Source: JACCTI01 sp051005695 (lineage in GTDB: Bacteria > Verrucomicrobiota > Verrucomicrobiia > Chthoniobacterales > UBA10450). Taken from it: a stretch of DNA of 64,000 nt. The stretch covers positions 1 through 64,000 of the forward strand of contig JBPCJC010000018.1 in NCBI GenBank assembly GCA_051005695.1, in the 5' to 3' direction. Shown here one piece after another: positions 28,974 through 36,382 of this stretch. The position numbers and the translations under genes were made by a program. Position 1 is the first letter of the stretch; every line of letters begins with the position of its first letter. Under the pieces are notes generated by a model that made no database searches, was not told where the DNA came from, and saw only the letters and a program-made list of their open reading frames with translations.

Positions 28974-29123
28974 ATGCTCTGGACTATCTTCGTTATTCTT
29001 CTCGTGCTCTGGCTCGTCGGACTCGTCAGTTCCTACACGCTCGGTGGATTCATTCACATCCTCCTCGTGATCGCGGTCGTCATCCTGATCATTAATTTGA
29101 TCCAAGGCCGGCGCGCTCTTTAG
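28974..29123 (+). CDS. lmo0937-family small membrane protein
   Basis: A 49-residue gene too short for routine ORF calling. It begins MLWTIFVILLVLWLVGLVSS and continues with TLGGFIHILLVIAVVILIINLIQ, two hydrophobic helices joined by the Gly-Gly turn, exactly the lmo0937 pattern. A strong ribosome binding site AAAGGA lies at 28961-28966, 7 nt before the ATG. Function of the family is unknown; members are often induced under envelope or osmotic stress. A second small membrane gene follows after 16 bp and is probably in the same transcript. Confidence 0.82.
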   Translation: MLWTIFVILLVLWLVGLVSSYTLGGFIHILLVIAVVILIINLIQGRRAL

Positions 29124-29139
29124 TCGCTGCTTTCCTTTC

Positions 29140-29370
29140 ATGAAACCAACCGGCATCCTCGGCCTCATCCTCATTGCCGTCGGCATCATTGCGCTCGCTT
29201 ACGGCGGCTACACCAGCTTCACGACGAAAGAAAATGTCGCCAAGGTCGGCCCGCTCGAGATCAACAAACAGCAAGAGCATCCGGTGCCGATCGGTCCGAT
29301 TGTCGGCGGCGTCTGCCTGGTTGGCGGGATTATCCTGCTCGTCTCGGGCAGAAGCGGCAGCGCCAACTGA
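29140..29370 (+). CDS. Small two-helix membrane protein (DUF3185-like)
   Basis: A 76-residue protein with two hydrophobic segments (ILGLILIAVGIIALAYGGY and VGGVCLVGGIILLVSG) separated by a short soluble loop containing KVGPLEINKQQEHPVPIGPI. This hairpin layout, with the loop reading VGPLEI, resembles DUF3185-type proteins; the match is by pattern only. It is likely co-expressed with the lmo0937-type gene just upstream. Ends 70 bp before the convergent HtrA gene. Confidence 0.6.
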   Translation: MKPTGILGLILIAVGIIALAYGGYTSFTTKENVAKVGPLEINKQQEHPVPIGPIVGGVCLVGGIILLVSGRSGSAN

Positions 29371-29440
29371 GCTCGCCGATTTTCTTGAGAAGCGCGCGTG
29401 GTCTACTTCCGCGCGCGCTTCCGCAGTTTCCAGCGAGTCG

Positions 29441-30916
29441 CTACTCGCCGGCTTTCAAAACCGCGAAGGTCTTGCTGCCTTTGCGATCGAGATAAAGCAG
29501 GATCCCTTTCCGCGGATCAGCTTTCGTTAGGGCATCGCGAAACGTGCTCACGTTGGTCACCGGGCGGCCATCGACTTCGGTGATCACGTCTTCGCGCTCG
29601 ATCCCCTGCGCGGAAGCGAGAGTGTTGTCGGCCACGTCGGTCACGATCACGCCTTGCTGGACGTCGAGCTTTAAACGCGCGGCCACCTCCTTGCTTAACT
29701 CCTGCACTTGCAGGCCGAATTTGTTCACGCCTTCCTGCCGCGGCGTGGCCGGCGCTGTTTGATTGGAAGCGCGCCCGACTTCGCCGGGTAGTTCGCCGGC
29801 GATAATTGGAATCTTTAACGTCTGGCCTTTCCGCCAAACCGTCAGGTCCACCGTTTGCCCAATTTTTTTCTTCAAGATTTCGCGCTGCAACTGCGTGTCC
29901 GTTGCCACCGCCGCGCCATCGACCTGCGTGATCACATCGAACGGCCGGAGATCGCTTTTGTACGCCGGCGCGTCCGCTTCGATCGTGCGCACGACCACGC
30001 CCTTCTCGAGCCCCTTGAACAAATCGCGGATCGATTGGTCGTCGCCGAGCGTCTCGATCCGAATCCCGAGCCACGGCCTAACGATTGGTTTGCCGGTGAG
30101 CAACTGCTGGCCGATTTCGTTCGCAAGATTGATCGGGATCGCAAAACCGAGCCCGCGATTGAGCCCGTTGATCAGCGTATTCATCCCGATGACTTTCCCG
30201 TCGATGTCGCAAAGCGGCCCGCCGCTGTTGCCTGGATTGATCGAGGCGTCGGTCTGGATGTAATCCGAAATCGCGTAGCCGCCGGTCGGGATTAATTTGT
30301 TCCGGCCCTTCCCGCTGATCACGCCGTAAGTGAAAGTGTAATCGAGTCGGAAGGGCGCCCCGATTGCGAAAGCGAACTGCCCCACCCGTACCGCGTCGCT
30401 GTCGCCGATCTGCACCGCCGGCAGATTGTTCGCGTCGATCTTGATCACCGCCACGTCGGTCTTCTCATCCGTGCCCACGAGTTTCGCCTGGAGATCGCGG
30501 CCGTCCTTCAGCTTCACATCGATCCGGTCCGCGCCTTCGACCACGTGGTAATTGGTGAAAATGTAACCGTCACCGCGAACGATGAACCCCGAGCCTTCGC
30601 TTTGCACCGGCTGCGAATTCCGCAGGCCGCGATGGTTCTCGTCGTTCGGCTGATTTTGGAAAAAGAAATCTTCCAGCGACGAACCTTCGCCGGCGTCATT
30701 CTTTTTCGTCACCTCAATGATGACCACGCTCGGTGCGACCACCTCGAAGACCTTGGCGAATGCGTTGTTCAACTGGTGCACCACATCCTTGCCCGCCGCG
30801 GCCGCCTCCGGCGCGACGCTCGGGGTCGGCACGCTCTCCGGTGGATTCGCCGGCGCCGCCGCCAGGAGAGAGCCGGTGCAAAGAAACGAAAGCAAAAGCG
30901 AAAAGGCCGTGCGCAT
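29441..30916 (-). CDS. HtrA/Deg family periplasmic serine protease with two PDZ domains
   Basis: The start is set at the ATG complementary to 30914-30916, giving a clear signal peptide (MRTAFSLLLSFLCTGSLLAA). The 491-residue protein has an intact triad: His124 in TNYHVV, Asp154 in EKTDVAVIKI and Ser231 in GNSGGPL. PDZ1 begins near WLGIRIETLGDD and PDZ2 near KFGLQVQELSKEV, the Deg arrangement. It refolds or degrades damaged envelope proteins. It is the functional counterpart of the triad-less protein at 24732. Whether it is closer to DegP, DegQ or MucD cannot be decided by eye. Confidence 0.93.
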   Translation of the reverse strand: MRTAFSLLLSFLCTGSLLAAAPANPPESVPTPSVAPEAAAAGKDVVHQLNNAFAKVFEVVAPSVVIIEVTKKNDAGEGSSLEDFFFQNQPNDENHRGLRNSQPVQSEGSGFIVRGDGYIFTNYHVVEGADRIDVKLKDGRDLQAKLVGTDEKTDVAVIKIDANNLPAVQIGDSDAVRVGQFAFAIGAPFRLDYTFTYGVISGKGRNKLIPTGGYAISDYIQTDASINPGNSGGPLCDIDGKVIGMNTLINGLNRGLGFAIPINLANEIGQQLLTGKPIVRPWLGIRIETLGDDQSIRDLFKGLEKGVVVRTIEADAPAYKSDLRPFDVITQVDGAAVATDTQLQREILKKKIGQTVDLTVWRKGQTLKIPIIAGELPGEVGRASNQTAPATPRQEGVNKFGLQVQELSKEVAARLKLDVQQGVIVTDVADNTLASAQGIEREDVITEVDGRPVTNVSTFRDALTKADPRKGILLYLDRKGSKTFAVLKAGE

Positions 30917-31052
30917 TATGGAGAGCTTGGACACGACATCACGATAGGCGTTCAAAGCGCATTTGCCAGCGGCGGCCCCGCAGAAACGCACCCACAGGTG
31001 CCTGCATTGACACGTTTGTTAAGGGTCTTAACCTTTTTTTCTACAAAACAAA

Positions 31053-32261
31053 ATGGTCACTCTTGCCGCAGGCAAAATGGATGGGAAAGAGTTCGTCACG
31101 CACGCTCCGGGTTATTGGCCCGATGTGCCCGCGGAACTCTGGAACGATTGGAAATGGCAGCTGAAAAATCGCGTCACTTCCCTCGCGCAACTCGAGCAGC
31201 ATCTCGAGCTTTCGGATGACGAACGCAACGGCGTCCTCCTGTCCGGAACAAAGCTCGCCCTCGCGGTCACACCGCATTTTTTTAATCTGATCGAGCGCGA
31301 CAATCCGGATTGTCCGATCCGCCGCCAGGTTATCCCGCGGGTCGAAGAATCCTGGACCTCGCCTTACGACATGGCGGACCCGTGCGGCGAAGACTCGCAC
31401 ATGCCGGTCCCGGGTTTGGTCCATCGTTATCCGGATCGCGTCCTCTTTCTGGTCACGGACCGCTGCGCCAGCTACTGCCGTTACTGCACCCGCAGCCGGA
31501 TGGTCAGCGGCGTGGGCGAACAGGAACTGCACACTGAGTTCGACGACATCTATCGTTATCTCGAAGAACATACCGAGGTCCGCGACGTCCTCCTTTCCGG
31601 CGGCGACGCCTTGCTCTTTAGCGACGGCAAGCTGGAGAAAATCCTCAGCCGGTTGCGCGCGATCAAGCACATCGAGTTTCTCCGCATCGGCACCCGCGTG
31701 CCCATCTTCCTGCCGCAACGCATCACCCCCGAGCTCTGCCGAATGCTGCAAAAATATCATCCGCTCTGGATGAGTGTGCACGTGAACCATCCGCGCGAAC
31801 TAACTACCGAAGTAAAGGCTGCGCTCGAGATGCTTGCGAACCACGGCATCCCGTTAGGTAACCAAAGCGTCCTCCTTGCCGGAGTGAACGATAATCTCGA
31901 GACCATGCGTACCCTCGTGCACAAGCTCCTGATGTGTCGCGTGCGTCCCTACTACATCTACCAGTGCGACCTGATTACCGGCTCCTCGCACCTCCGCAGC
32001 TCCGTCGCTAAAGGCATCGAGATCATCGAAGGTCTGCGCGGGCATACCACTGGTTATGGCGTCCCGCAGTTTGTCATCGACGCCCCCGGCGGCGGCGGCA
32101 AAGTGCCGATCAATCCCGGTTACGTCCTTTACCACGACCAGGAAAAAATCGTCATTCGCAACTACGAAGGCGAGATCTTCGAATACCCCGAGACCGGCGA
32201 CGATAAGAACGTGCAGTTCGCGCCGACACGCGAGTATCACGATGAGTATCTCTACTCGTAA
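31053..32261 (+). CDS. kamA: Lysine 2,3-aminomutase-like radical SAM protein
   Basis: A 402-residue radical SAM protein with the cluster-binding CxxxCxxC motif at Cys138, Cys142 and Cys145 (RCASYCRYCTR). Downstream are LLSGGDALL, RIGTRVPIFLPQRI (the PLP/substrate region) and GYGVPQFVIDAPGGGGKVP, all typical of the KamA/AblA family. The family interconverts alpha-lysine and beta-lysine using SAM and PLP; some members act on other amino acids or elongation factor P. The acetyltransferase ablB usually needed for N-acetyl-beta-lysine osmolyte synthesis is not next to it. The ATG at 31053 follows a T-rich stretch with no obvious Shine-Dalgarno. Confidence 0.88.
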   Translation: MVTLAAGKMDGKEFVTHAPGYWPDVPAELWNDWKWQLKNRVTSLAQLEQHLELSDDERNGVLLSGTKLALAVTPHFFNLIERDNPDCPIRRQVIPRVEESWTSPYDMADPCGEDSHMPVPGLVHRYPDRVLFLVTDRCASYCRYCTRSRMVSGVGEQELHTEFDDIYRYLEEHTEVRDVLLSGGDALLFSDGKLEKILSRLRAIKHIEFLRIGTRVPIFLPQRITPELCRMLQKYHPLWMSVHVNHPRELTTEVKAALEMLANHGIPLGNQSVLLAGVNDNLETMRTLVHKLLMCRVRPYYIYQCDLITGSSHLRSSVAKGIEIIEGLRGHTTGYGVPQFVIDAPGGGGKVPINPGYVLYHDQEKIVIRNYEGEIFEYPETGDDKNVQFAPTREYHDEYLYS

Positions 32262-32340
32262 CTCGGCAACTCTTCCGTGTCTAACTCAGCCGCCTTAGAG
32301 GCAAGCCGCCCGCGCTTATCTAACCTACCTGCCCGCTAAC

Positions 32341-32376
32341 TCGTTAGGTAACCCCGCTCCCAACTCTCCCTAACGA
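32341..32376. terminator. Inverted pair of 8-mer motif halves between convergent genes
   Basis: TCGTTAGG at 32341-32348 and CCTAACGA at 32369-32376 are perfect reverse complements separated by 20 nt, so the RNA can form an 8-bp hairpin. They lie in the 142-bp gap between two convergent genes (ends 32261 and 32404), the place where a bidirectional terminator is expected. There is no T-tract. Pairs of uptake sequences used as terminators are known in Neisseria and Haemophilus; this is the only such inverted pair noticed here. Confidence 0.5.
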
Positions 32377-32403
32377 CAGTCAAACCTGACCGATAGGCCC
32401 TAG

Positions 32404-33012
32404 TCACACCGCCATGATCGTCGCCGGATCACTCCAGGGCCCCGCGCCCACCGTACTCCGCGCGCGCACCCGCACCCAGATATCTTTGCCCCGCGGCAGC
32501 CCGCCGAACTTAAAGGCGCGCGAATTCGCAAAACTCTCCGGCGTGCTCCAAGTAGCGCCGCTCGGATCGAGCGTCCATTGTCCTTCGTAAGTGCGGATGT
32601 TCTCGCCCGCCGTTTCACAGCGGCCGACGATCTCGCCGGGGCTGGCGCCGTGGCGCAGGACGAGGTTTTGACAAGCATCCAGCGGCACCGTGGCCCGTTG
32701 CGGTTTCTTCGCGATCGGCAGCCCGATCTCCGCCAGCTGGGTATCGGTAACACCGGCCACCTGAGGCGCGTTCGTCGCGACCTCGCCAAGCAAACCCGCC
32801 AGGACCGCGAAGGCCGCATCGATCGCCTGCGCACGTCCCGTTCCTTTCATCGCCGTCGCCGTCGTTAAATTGCCGACCGCTGCCGTGATCTGTGCCGGAG
32901 TCGGTTTCATAGCTGTAAAAACCGGGAGCCCTGGGAGATTGCCCGCTACGTCCGTCCCGAGATGGGCGAGGTCATCGGCCGAATAGTCGCTGTATCCAGT
33001 AATCAGTTTCAT
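32404..33012 (-). CDS. Fibronectin type III-like small protein
   Basis: A 202-residue protein without a signal peptide. The N-terminal half (residues 1-95) is Ala/Thr-rich and helical. The C-terminal half (about 100-200) reads like one fibronectin type III domain: RTYEGQWTLDPSGATW, then the strand WVRVRARSTVGAGPWSDPATIMA. Similar proteins occur singly or in arrays in Verrucomicrobiota and Bacteroidota genomes, with unknown role. The gene is flanked by the motif hairpin on one side and the 21-bp tandem repeat on the other. The stretch 33013-33341 upstream has no gene apart from that repeat. Confidence 0.65.
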   Translation of the reverse strand: MKLITGYSDYSADDLAHLGTDVAGNLPGLPVFTAMKPTPAQITAAVGNLTTATAMKGTGRAQAIDAAFAVLAGLLGEVATNAPQVAGVTDTQLAEIGLPIAKKPQRATVPLDACQNLVLRHGASPGEIVGRCETAGENIRTYEGQWTLDPSGATWSTPESFANSRAFKFGGLPRGKDIWVRVRARSTVGAGPWSDPATIMAV

Positions 33013-33079
33013 GGCCTGAAGGGAACAACACTACGGCACCGACCAGTTAGGCCATTCTTAGAGCGAAAAAGGACTTTTC

Positions 33080-33247
33080 TCGGCTAAGCCGCGAGCTTCC
33101 TCGGCCGATTTTTCGGTTCCCTCGGGCGATTCGATGAACATGTTGGGCAAGTCAGCCAAGAAATCGGGCAAGTGGTCGAACAAGTCGGGCAAGTTCGCGA
33201 GCATCTCGGGCCAGCGGTCGACCATTTCGGGCTAGTTCAGGATCTCT
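33080..33247. repeat. Eight tandem degenerate 21-bp repeats in a gene-free stretch
   Basis: Units begin at 33080, 33101, 33122, 33143, 33164, 33185, 33206 and 33227, each opening TCGG or TTGG followed by G/C-C-N-A, with units 4-7 most alike (TCGGGCAAG). The period equals seven codons. One plus-strand frame reads as heptads (DEHVGQV, SQEIGQV, VEQVGQV, REHLGPA, VDHFGLV), a coiled-coil-like pattern, and stays open from a TAA near 33085 to a TAA near 33273. It has no ATG and no convincing ribosome binding site. It may be a remnant of a coiled-coil gene or a non-coding minisatellite. The rest of 33013-33341 shows nothing else. Confidence 0.75.
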
Positions 33248-33341
33248 TCCGAACAGCTTCGTCACAGAGATGTCACTAAACTCGCTTTGTCGCGGGGCTG
33301 CGCGGGCAGGTAGATTCGAGGGATTTCCGCCCGACCTCCGC

Positions 33342-34190
33342 ATGACGACTTTGCCGCCGCCTTCCCGTCTCAAGACTGTGCGCATCGTGCGTGCGTGCAG
33401 TCCGCGGCGTTTGCGGGCGGCGTGGGTTTCCGATTTGCATCTCGGGACGAGGACGAGCAATGCGCGCGCGTTTCTGCGTTTCCTGCGCGAGCACGAGTTC
33501 GAGACGCTCTACATCGTGGGTGACCTGATCGATGTCTGGTCGCTGCAACGCGGAATCTTTTGGCCGCAGGAGCATAACGACGTGATCCAGAAAATCCTGC
33601 GTGCCGCGCGCAAGGGGACGCGGGTGATTTACATCCCGGGAAATCATGATGAGTTCGTTGCGCGCTTCGCCGGGGTCTACGGCCACATCTCGATCCAGAA
33701 AGAGGCCATTCACACGACGGCTGATGGGCGGCGCATCCTCGTGATCCACGGACACGAGCTGGATGCAGTCGTGCAGAACGTGCGCTGGCTCGCGTTCCTG
33801 GGCGACGTTGGTTACCAGTTTCTGCTCTCGCTCAATCCGGCGATTAACTTTGTCCGGCGCCTCTTCGGCCAGAGCTATTGGTCGCTGAGCGCATATGCGA
33901 AGCGGCGGGTGAAGGACGCGGTCAACTTCATCGGCGAATTCGAGAAGGCGATCGTCCGATACGCGGAACGCTTCGAGGTCGACGCCGTGCTTTGCGGGCA
34001 CATTCATAACGCCGCCATCCGCAAGATCGGCGCGGTCACTTACTACAACTGCGGCGATTGGGTTGAGACCTGTTCCGCGCTCGTGGAAGACGAGAGCGGA
34101 GAGATCGAGCTGCTGAATTTCCATCCGTTCCCCGAGACGCGACCGCAGCCATTGGAACGGGCGCGCGAGTTGGTCTCGCTCGTCCTCTGA
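33342..34190 (+). CDS. UDP-2,3-diacylglucosamine diphosphatase-like metallophosphoesterase (LpxH type)
   Basis: A calcineurin-type phosphoesterase of about 282 residues. Metal-binding blocks appear in order: SDLHLG, VGDLIDVW, PGNHDE, VIHGHELD and LCGHIHNA. The INFVRRLFG and AKRRVKDAVNF helices are typical of LpxH-like cap regions. LpxH hydrolyses UDP-2,3-diacylglucosamine to lipid X in lipid A synthesis, while close relatives in other phyla are of unproven specificity. The start is uncertain: ATG 33342 (MTTLPPPS) is chosen, ATG 33270 would add 24 residues just after the tandem repeat. The stop overlaps the next ATG. Confidence 0.83.
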   Translation: MTTLPPPSRLKTVRIVRACSPRRLRAAWVSDLHLGTRTSNARAFLRFLREHEFETLYIVGDLIDVWSLQRGIFWPQEHNDVIQKILRAARKGTRVIYIPGNHDEFVARFAGVYGHISIQKEAIHTTADGRRILVIHGHELDAVVQNVRWLAFLGDVGYQFLLSLNPAINFVRRLFGQSYWSLSAYAKRRVKDAVNFIGEFEKAIVRYAERFEVDAVLCGHIHNAAIRKIGAVTYYNCGDWVETCSALVEDESGEIELLNFHPFPETRPQPLERARELVSLVL

Positions 34191-34666
34191 TGCGTATGAA
34201 AGCAAAGAAACTTAATGGCTCAAACGATGCGTCCCCGGTGAAGCTGCTCGAATCGGAGCTGCTCCAGTTACGCGCTGAGCTGCGCAAGACCTTACGAGCC
34301 TACAGCGCGCGGCTCGAGATCCAGCTCGCGCAAAGCGTGGCCTCGATTCGCGCCGATATTTCCGTCGAAAAATTACCGCGGGAGCGGCTGCATCAATTGC
34401 GCGACATGACGACGATGGTGCGCCAGCGCAAGGTGAAGCCGGAGAAAGGACGCCGGAAAGATCTCCGCGCGATCGATGCGTTGATTAGCTACGGATCGGC
34501 GGGCCAGAGATTGATTGTTGGGAGCGCGCGCTTCGTTAACGTGGGCGCGGATGATTTCCCGATTAGCGCTTCTCTGGATTTTTCTGGCGCCGATCGTCCT
34601 GGCCGAAAAAGCGCGGGAACACGAAGTGGTGGTGAGCGCGCGCGAGTCGGGGGCGGAAGAGTTTGA
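34190..34666 (+). CDS. Hypothetical helical protein, C-terminus overlapping the next gene
   Basis: A 158-residue protein starting at the ATG that overlaps the phosphoesterase stop (TGATG). Residues 18-85 are charged and helical (LLESELLQLRAELRKTLRAYSARLEIQL), and RQRKVKPEKGRRKDLRAIDALI is strongly basic. The last 38 residues are encoded inside the signal-peptide region of the next gene in another frame and are Gly/Arg-rich, so the true end may have been extended by a frame change. No family recognised. Confidence 0.5.
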   Translation: MRMKAKKLNGSNDASPVKLLESELLQLRAELRKTLRAYSARLEIQLAQSVASIRADISVEKLPRERLHQLRDMTTMVRQRKVKPEKGRRKDLRAIDALISYGSAGQRLIVGSARFVNVGADDFPISASLDFSGADRPGRKSAGTRSGGERARVGGGRV

Positions 34667-35444
34667 AGAGCCGGGCGGCTACGGTCAGCCGCAGTGGGCG
34701 GAGCGGAGCCGCGCTTCCGCGACGACGAAGCTTTATGTGCTTTCGCCGTTCGAGATTTTCGTCGGGCTGCTCTCCGAGAGCGATGTCCTGCGGCACCGCG
34801 GAGCGGTCGATGACCTGACCCAGGAGATTGAAGTGGGTTTGCCGGGTCGGTTCGAGTTGGACCTGGAAAATCATCTCGGCTTTGGTGGCGGGCGTGTTTC
34901 CGAAAGCGAAGTGAGCGCGGGCGCGCGCTACGCTTTTGCGAGCTGGGAAAAAATTCCGCTGAACCCGGCGCTCTCCGCCAGTTATCAATTTGGAATCGGC
35001 GCGCGCGTCGCCGATCGCTTCGAGCGTGCACGCGGCCGCGATCAACCCGATGGCTATGAAGTGCGGCTCTTGTTAGGCCAGGAATTTGTTCCGCGGCTGC
35101 AATGGGCGGCAAACATTTTCTTCGAGCACGAGCTCGGCTCGTTCACCGATCGGCAGCTCGGTTTTACTCAGGACATTGCGTATCTTGCGATTGCCGATCG
35201 CCTCGAGCTGGGGACGGAGATGCGCTACACGAATGCGACCCGGCGGCGAGAAAACCGCGCGTCGGCTAACGAGTTCATCGTCGGTCCGAGCGTGAATTGG
35301 AAACCGAATCTGCACACGGTCGTTAGTCTGGCGCCGCTCTTCGGTTGCACCGCGGATTCGCCGCGCGTTTCGGTCCTCGCTTCGATCTCGCTCGAGTTCG
35401 GCGGCGGTGAATCGAAAACGATTCCGGCAGCGGGCCGGCGGTGA
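34551..35444 (+). CDS. Outer-membrane beta-barrel-like protein
   Basis: The start is placed at ATG 34551, giving a signal peptide (MISRLALLWIFLAPIVLAEK); the TTG at 34515 is less likely. The 297-residue product has alternating hydrophobic strands (YVLSPFEIFVGLL, GRFELDLENHLGFGG, SAGARYAFASWEKI, SASYQFGIGARVAD, LQWAANIFFEHEL) and ends RVSVLASISLEFGG, consistent with an outer-membrane barrel. The profile resembles proteins annotated as transporters of the phenol-MetA type, but ligand and partner are unknown. It overlaps the preceding hypothetical gene by 116 bp. Upstream of actA there follow 212 bp with no gene. Confidence 0.65.
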   Translation: MISRLALLWIFLAPIVLAEKAREHEVVVSARESGAEEFEEPGGYGQPQWAERSRASATTKLYVLSPFEIFVGLLSESDVLRHRGAVDDLTQEIEVGLPGRFELDLENHLGFGGGRVSESEVSAGARYAFASWEKIPLNPALSASYQFGIGARVADRFERARGRDQPDGYEVRLLLGQEFVPRLQWAANIFFEHELGSFTDRQLGFTQDIAYLAIADRLELGTEMRYTNATRRRENRASANEFIVGPSVNWKPNLHTVVSLAPLFGCTADSPRVSVLASISLEFGGGESKTIPAAGRR

Positions 35445-35656
35445 TTCACGCGAAAGTTTTTTTGCACGATTTATGCGCGCGGAACAATTTTCTTTTGCCA
35501 ACCCGATGTCGATTCATAGAGTGGGCGCTTCTGTGGCTCCGCGCGCTCAACCTTCACTGCATCAATGTCAGACCGGAGCACATCCTCGGAAGCACGCGTT
35601 CACGTTACTTGATTGGCAGCTGCGAGCGCGGGTCGCGATAGTTGGCTGATCCTCCT

Positions 35657-36382
35657 ATGGCGAATTTTTTCCCACGCTGGTCGAATTGGCTGCCGCTGAA
35701 AGTCGCAATTTGCGGCGGCGCGCTCGTCACCGGCCTGACTGCGGCCACGTGGTATTACGTGACGCCAAAATATACCCGCGTCGGTTATCAACCGGTGCAG
35801 CCGGTGCCGTTCCCACACGATCTGCACGTCAGCCAGCTGGGAATGGATTGCCGTTATTGCCACAGCTTCGTCGACGTGGCGGCGCATTCGAATTTGCCGA
35901 ACACGCAAACCTGCATGGCTTGTCACACCCAGGTGCAGAAGGACAATCCGAAGCTCGAGCCGGTCCGGCAAAGTTGGAAAACCGGGATGCCGGTTTCGTG
36001 GGTGCAGATTCATCGCACGCCGGATTACGTTTATTACAATCACTCCGCGCACGTGAACCGCGGGATCAGTTGCTACAGCTGCCACGGCGAGATCAATCAC
36101 ATGGCGGTGGTCTATCACGCGAAGCCGCACAGCATGGCTTGGTGTCTCGAATGCCATCGCGCACCGGAGAAATTTTTGCGGCCGGAGGATCAGATTACAA
36201 ACCTCGATTGGAGACCGGATGACGTGAAGCCGGCAGAGTTCGTGGCCAAGTACGGACAGCCGCGCGAAGCGAATGAGGATTGGTCGAAGAAACAAAAACT
36301 CACGCAGCGAGAGATCGGGCTGACCTTGAAAGAACGTTGGAACATCGTCCCGCCAACCAACTGCCAGGGGTGTCACCGATGA
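35657..36382 (+). CDS. actA: ACIII subunit ActA, pentaheme cytochrome c
   Basis: A 241-residue protein starting at ATG 35657 (MANFFPRW), with an N-terminal membrane helix (LKVAICGGALVTGLTAATWYY). Five CxxCH heme-c sites are present: CRYCH, CMACH, CYSCH, CLECH and CQGCH, matching the five hemes of ActA. In Alternative Complex III, ActA carries electrons from quinol oxidation to the monoheme ActE and on to the oxidase. It is the first gene of the operon; the stop overlaps the actB start (ATGA). Confidence 0.95.
   Translation: MANFFPRWSNWLPLKVAICGGALVTGLTAATWYYVTPKYTRVGYQPVQPVPFPHDLHVSQLGMDCRYCHSFVDVAAHSNLPNTQTCMACHTQVQKDNPKLEPVRQSWKTGMPVSWVQIHRTPDYVYYNHSAHVNRGISCYSCHGEINHMAVVYHAKPHSMAWCLECHRAPEKFLRPEDQITNLDWRPDDVKPAEFVAKYGQPREANEDWSKKQKLTQREIGLTLKERWNIVPPTNCQGCHR

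Noticed and set aside
33152..33460. Minus-strand ORF with heptad-like repeats through the 21-bp repeat
   Set aside because: It lies mostly opposite the LpxH-like gene and its repeat part is explained by the tandem DNA repeat; no start signal.
35445..35656. Overlapping short ORFs upstream of actA
   Set aside because: No ribosome binding site, no recognisable family, arginine-rich shadow composition; treated as intergenic.
36280..36378. Longer ActB start inside actA
   Set aside because: It overlaps actA by 103 bp; the ATG at 36379 gives the usual ATGA coupling and a typical ActB N-terminus.
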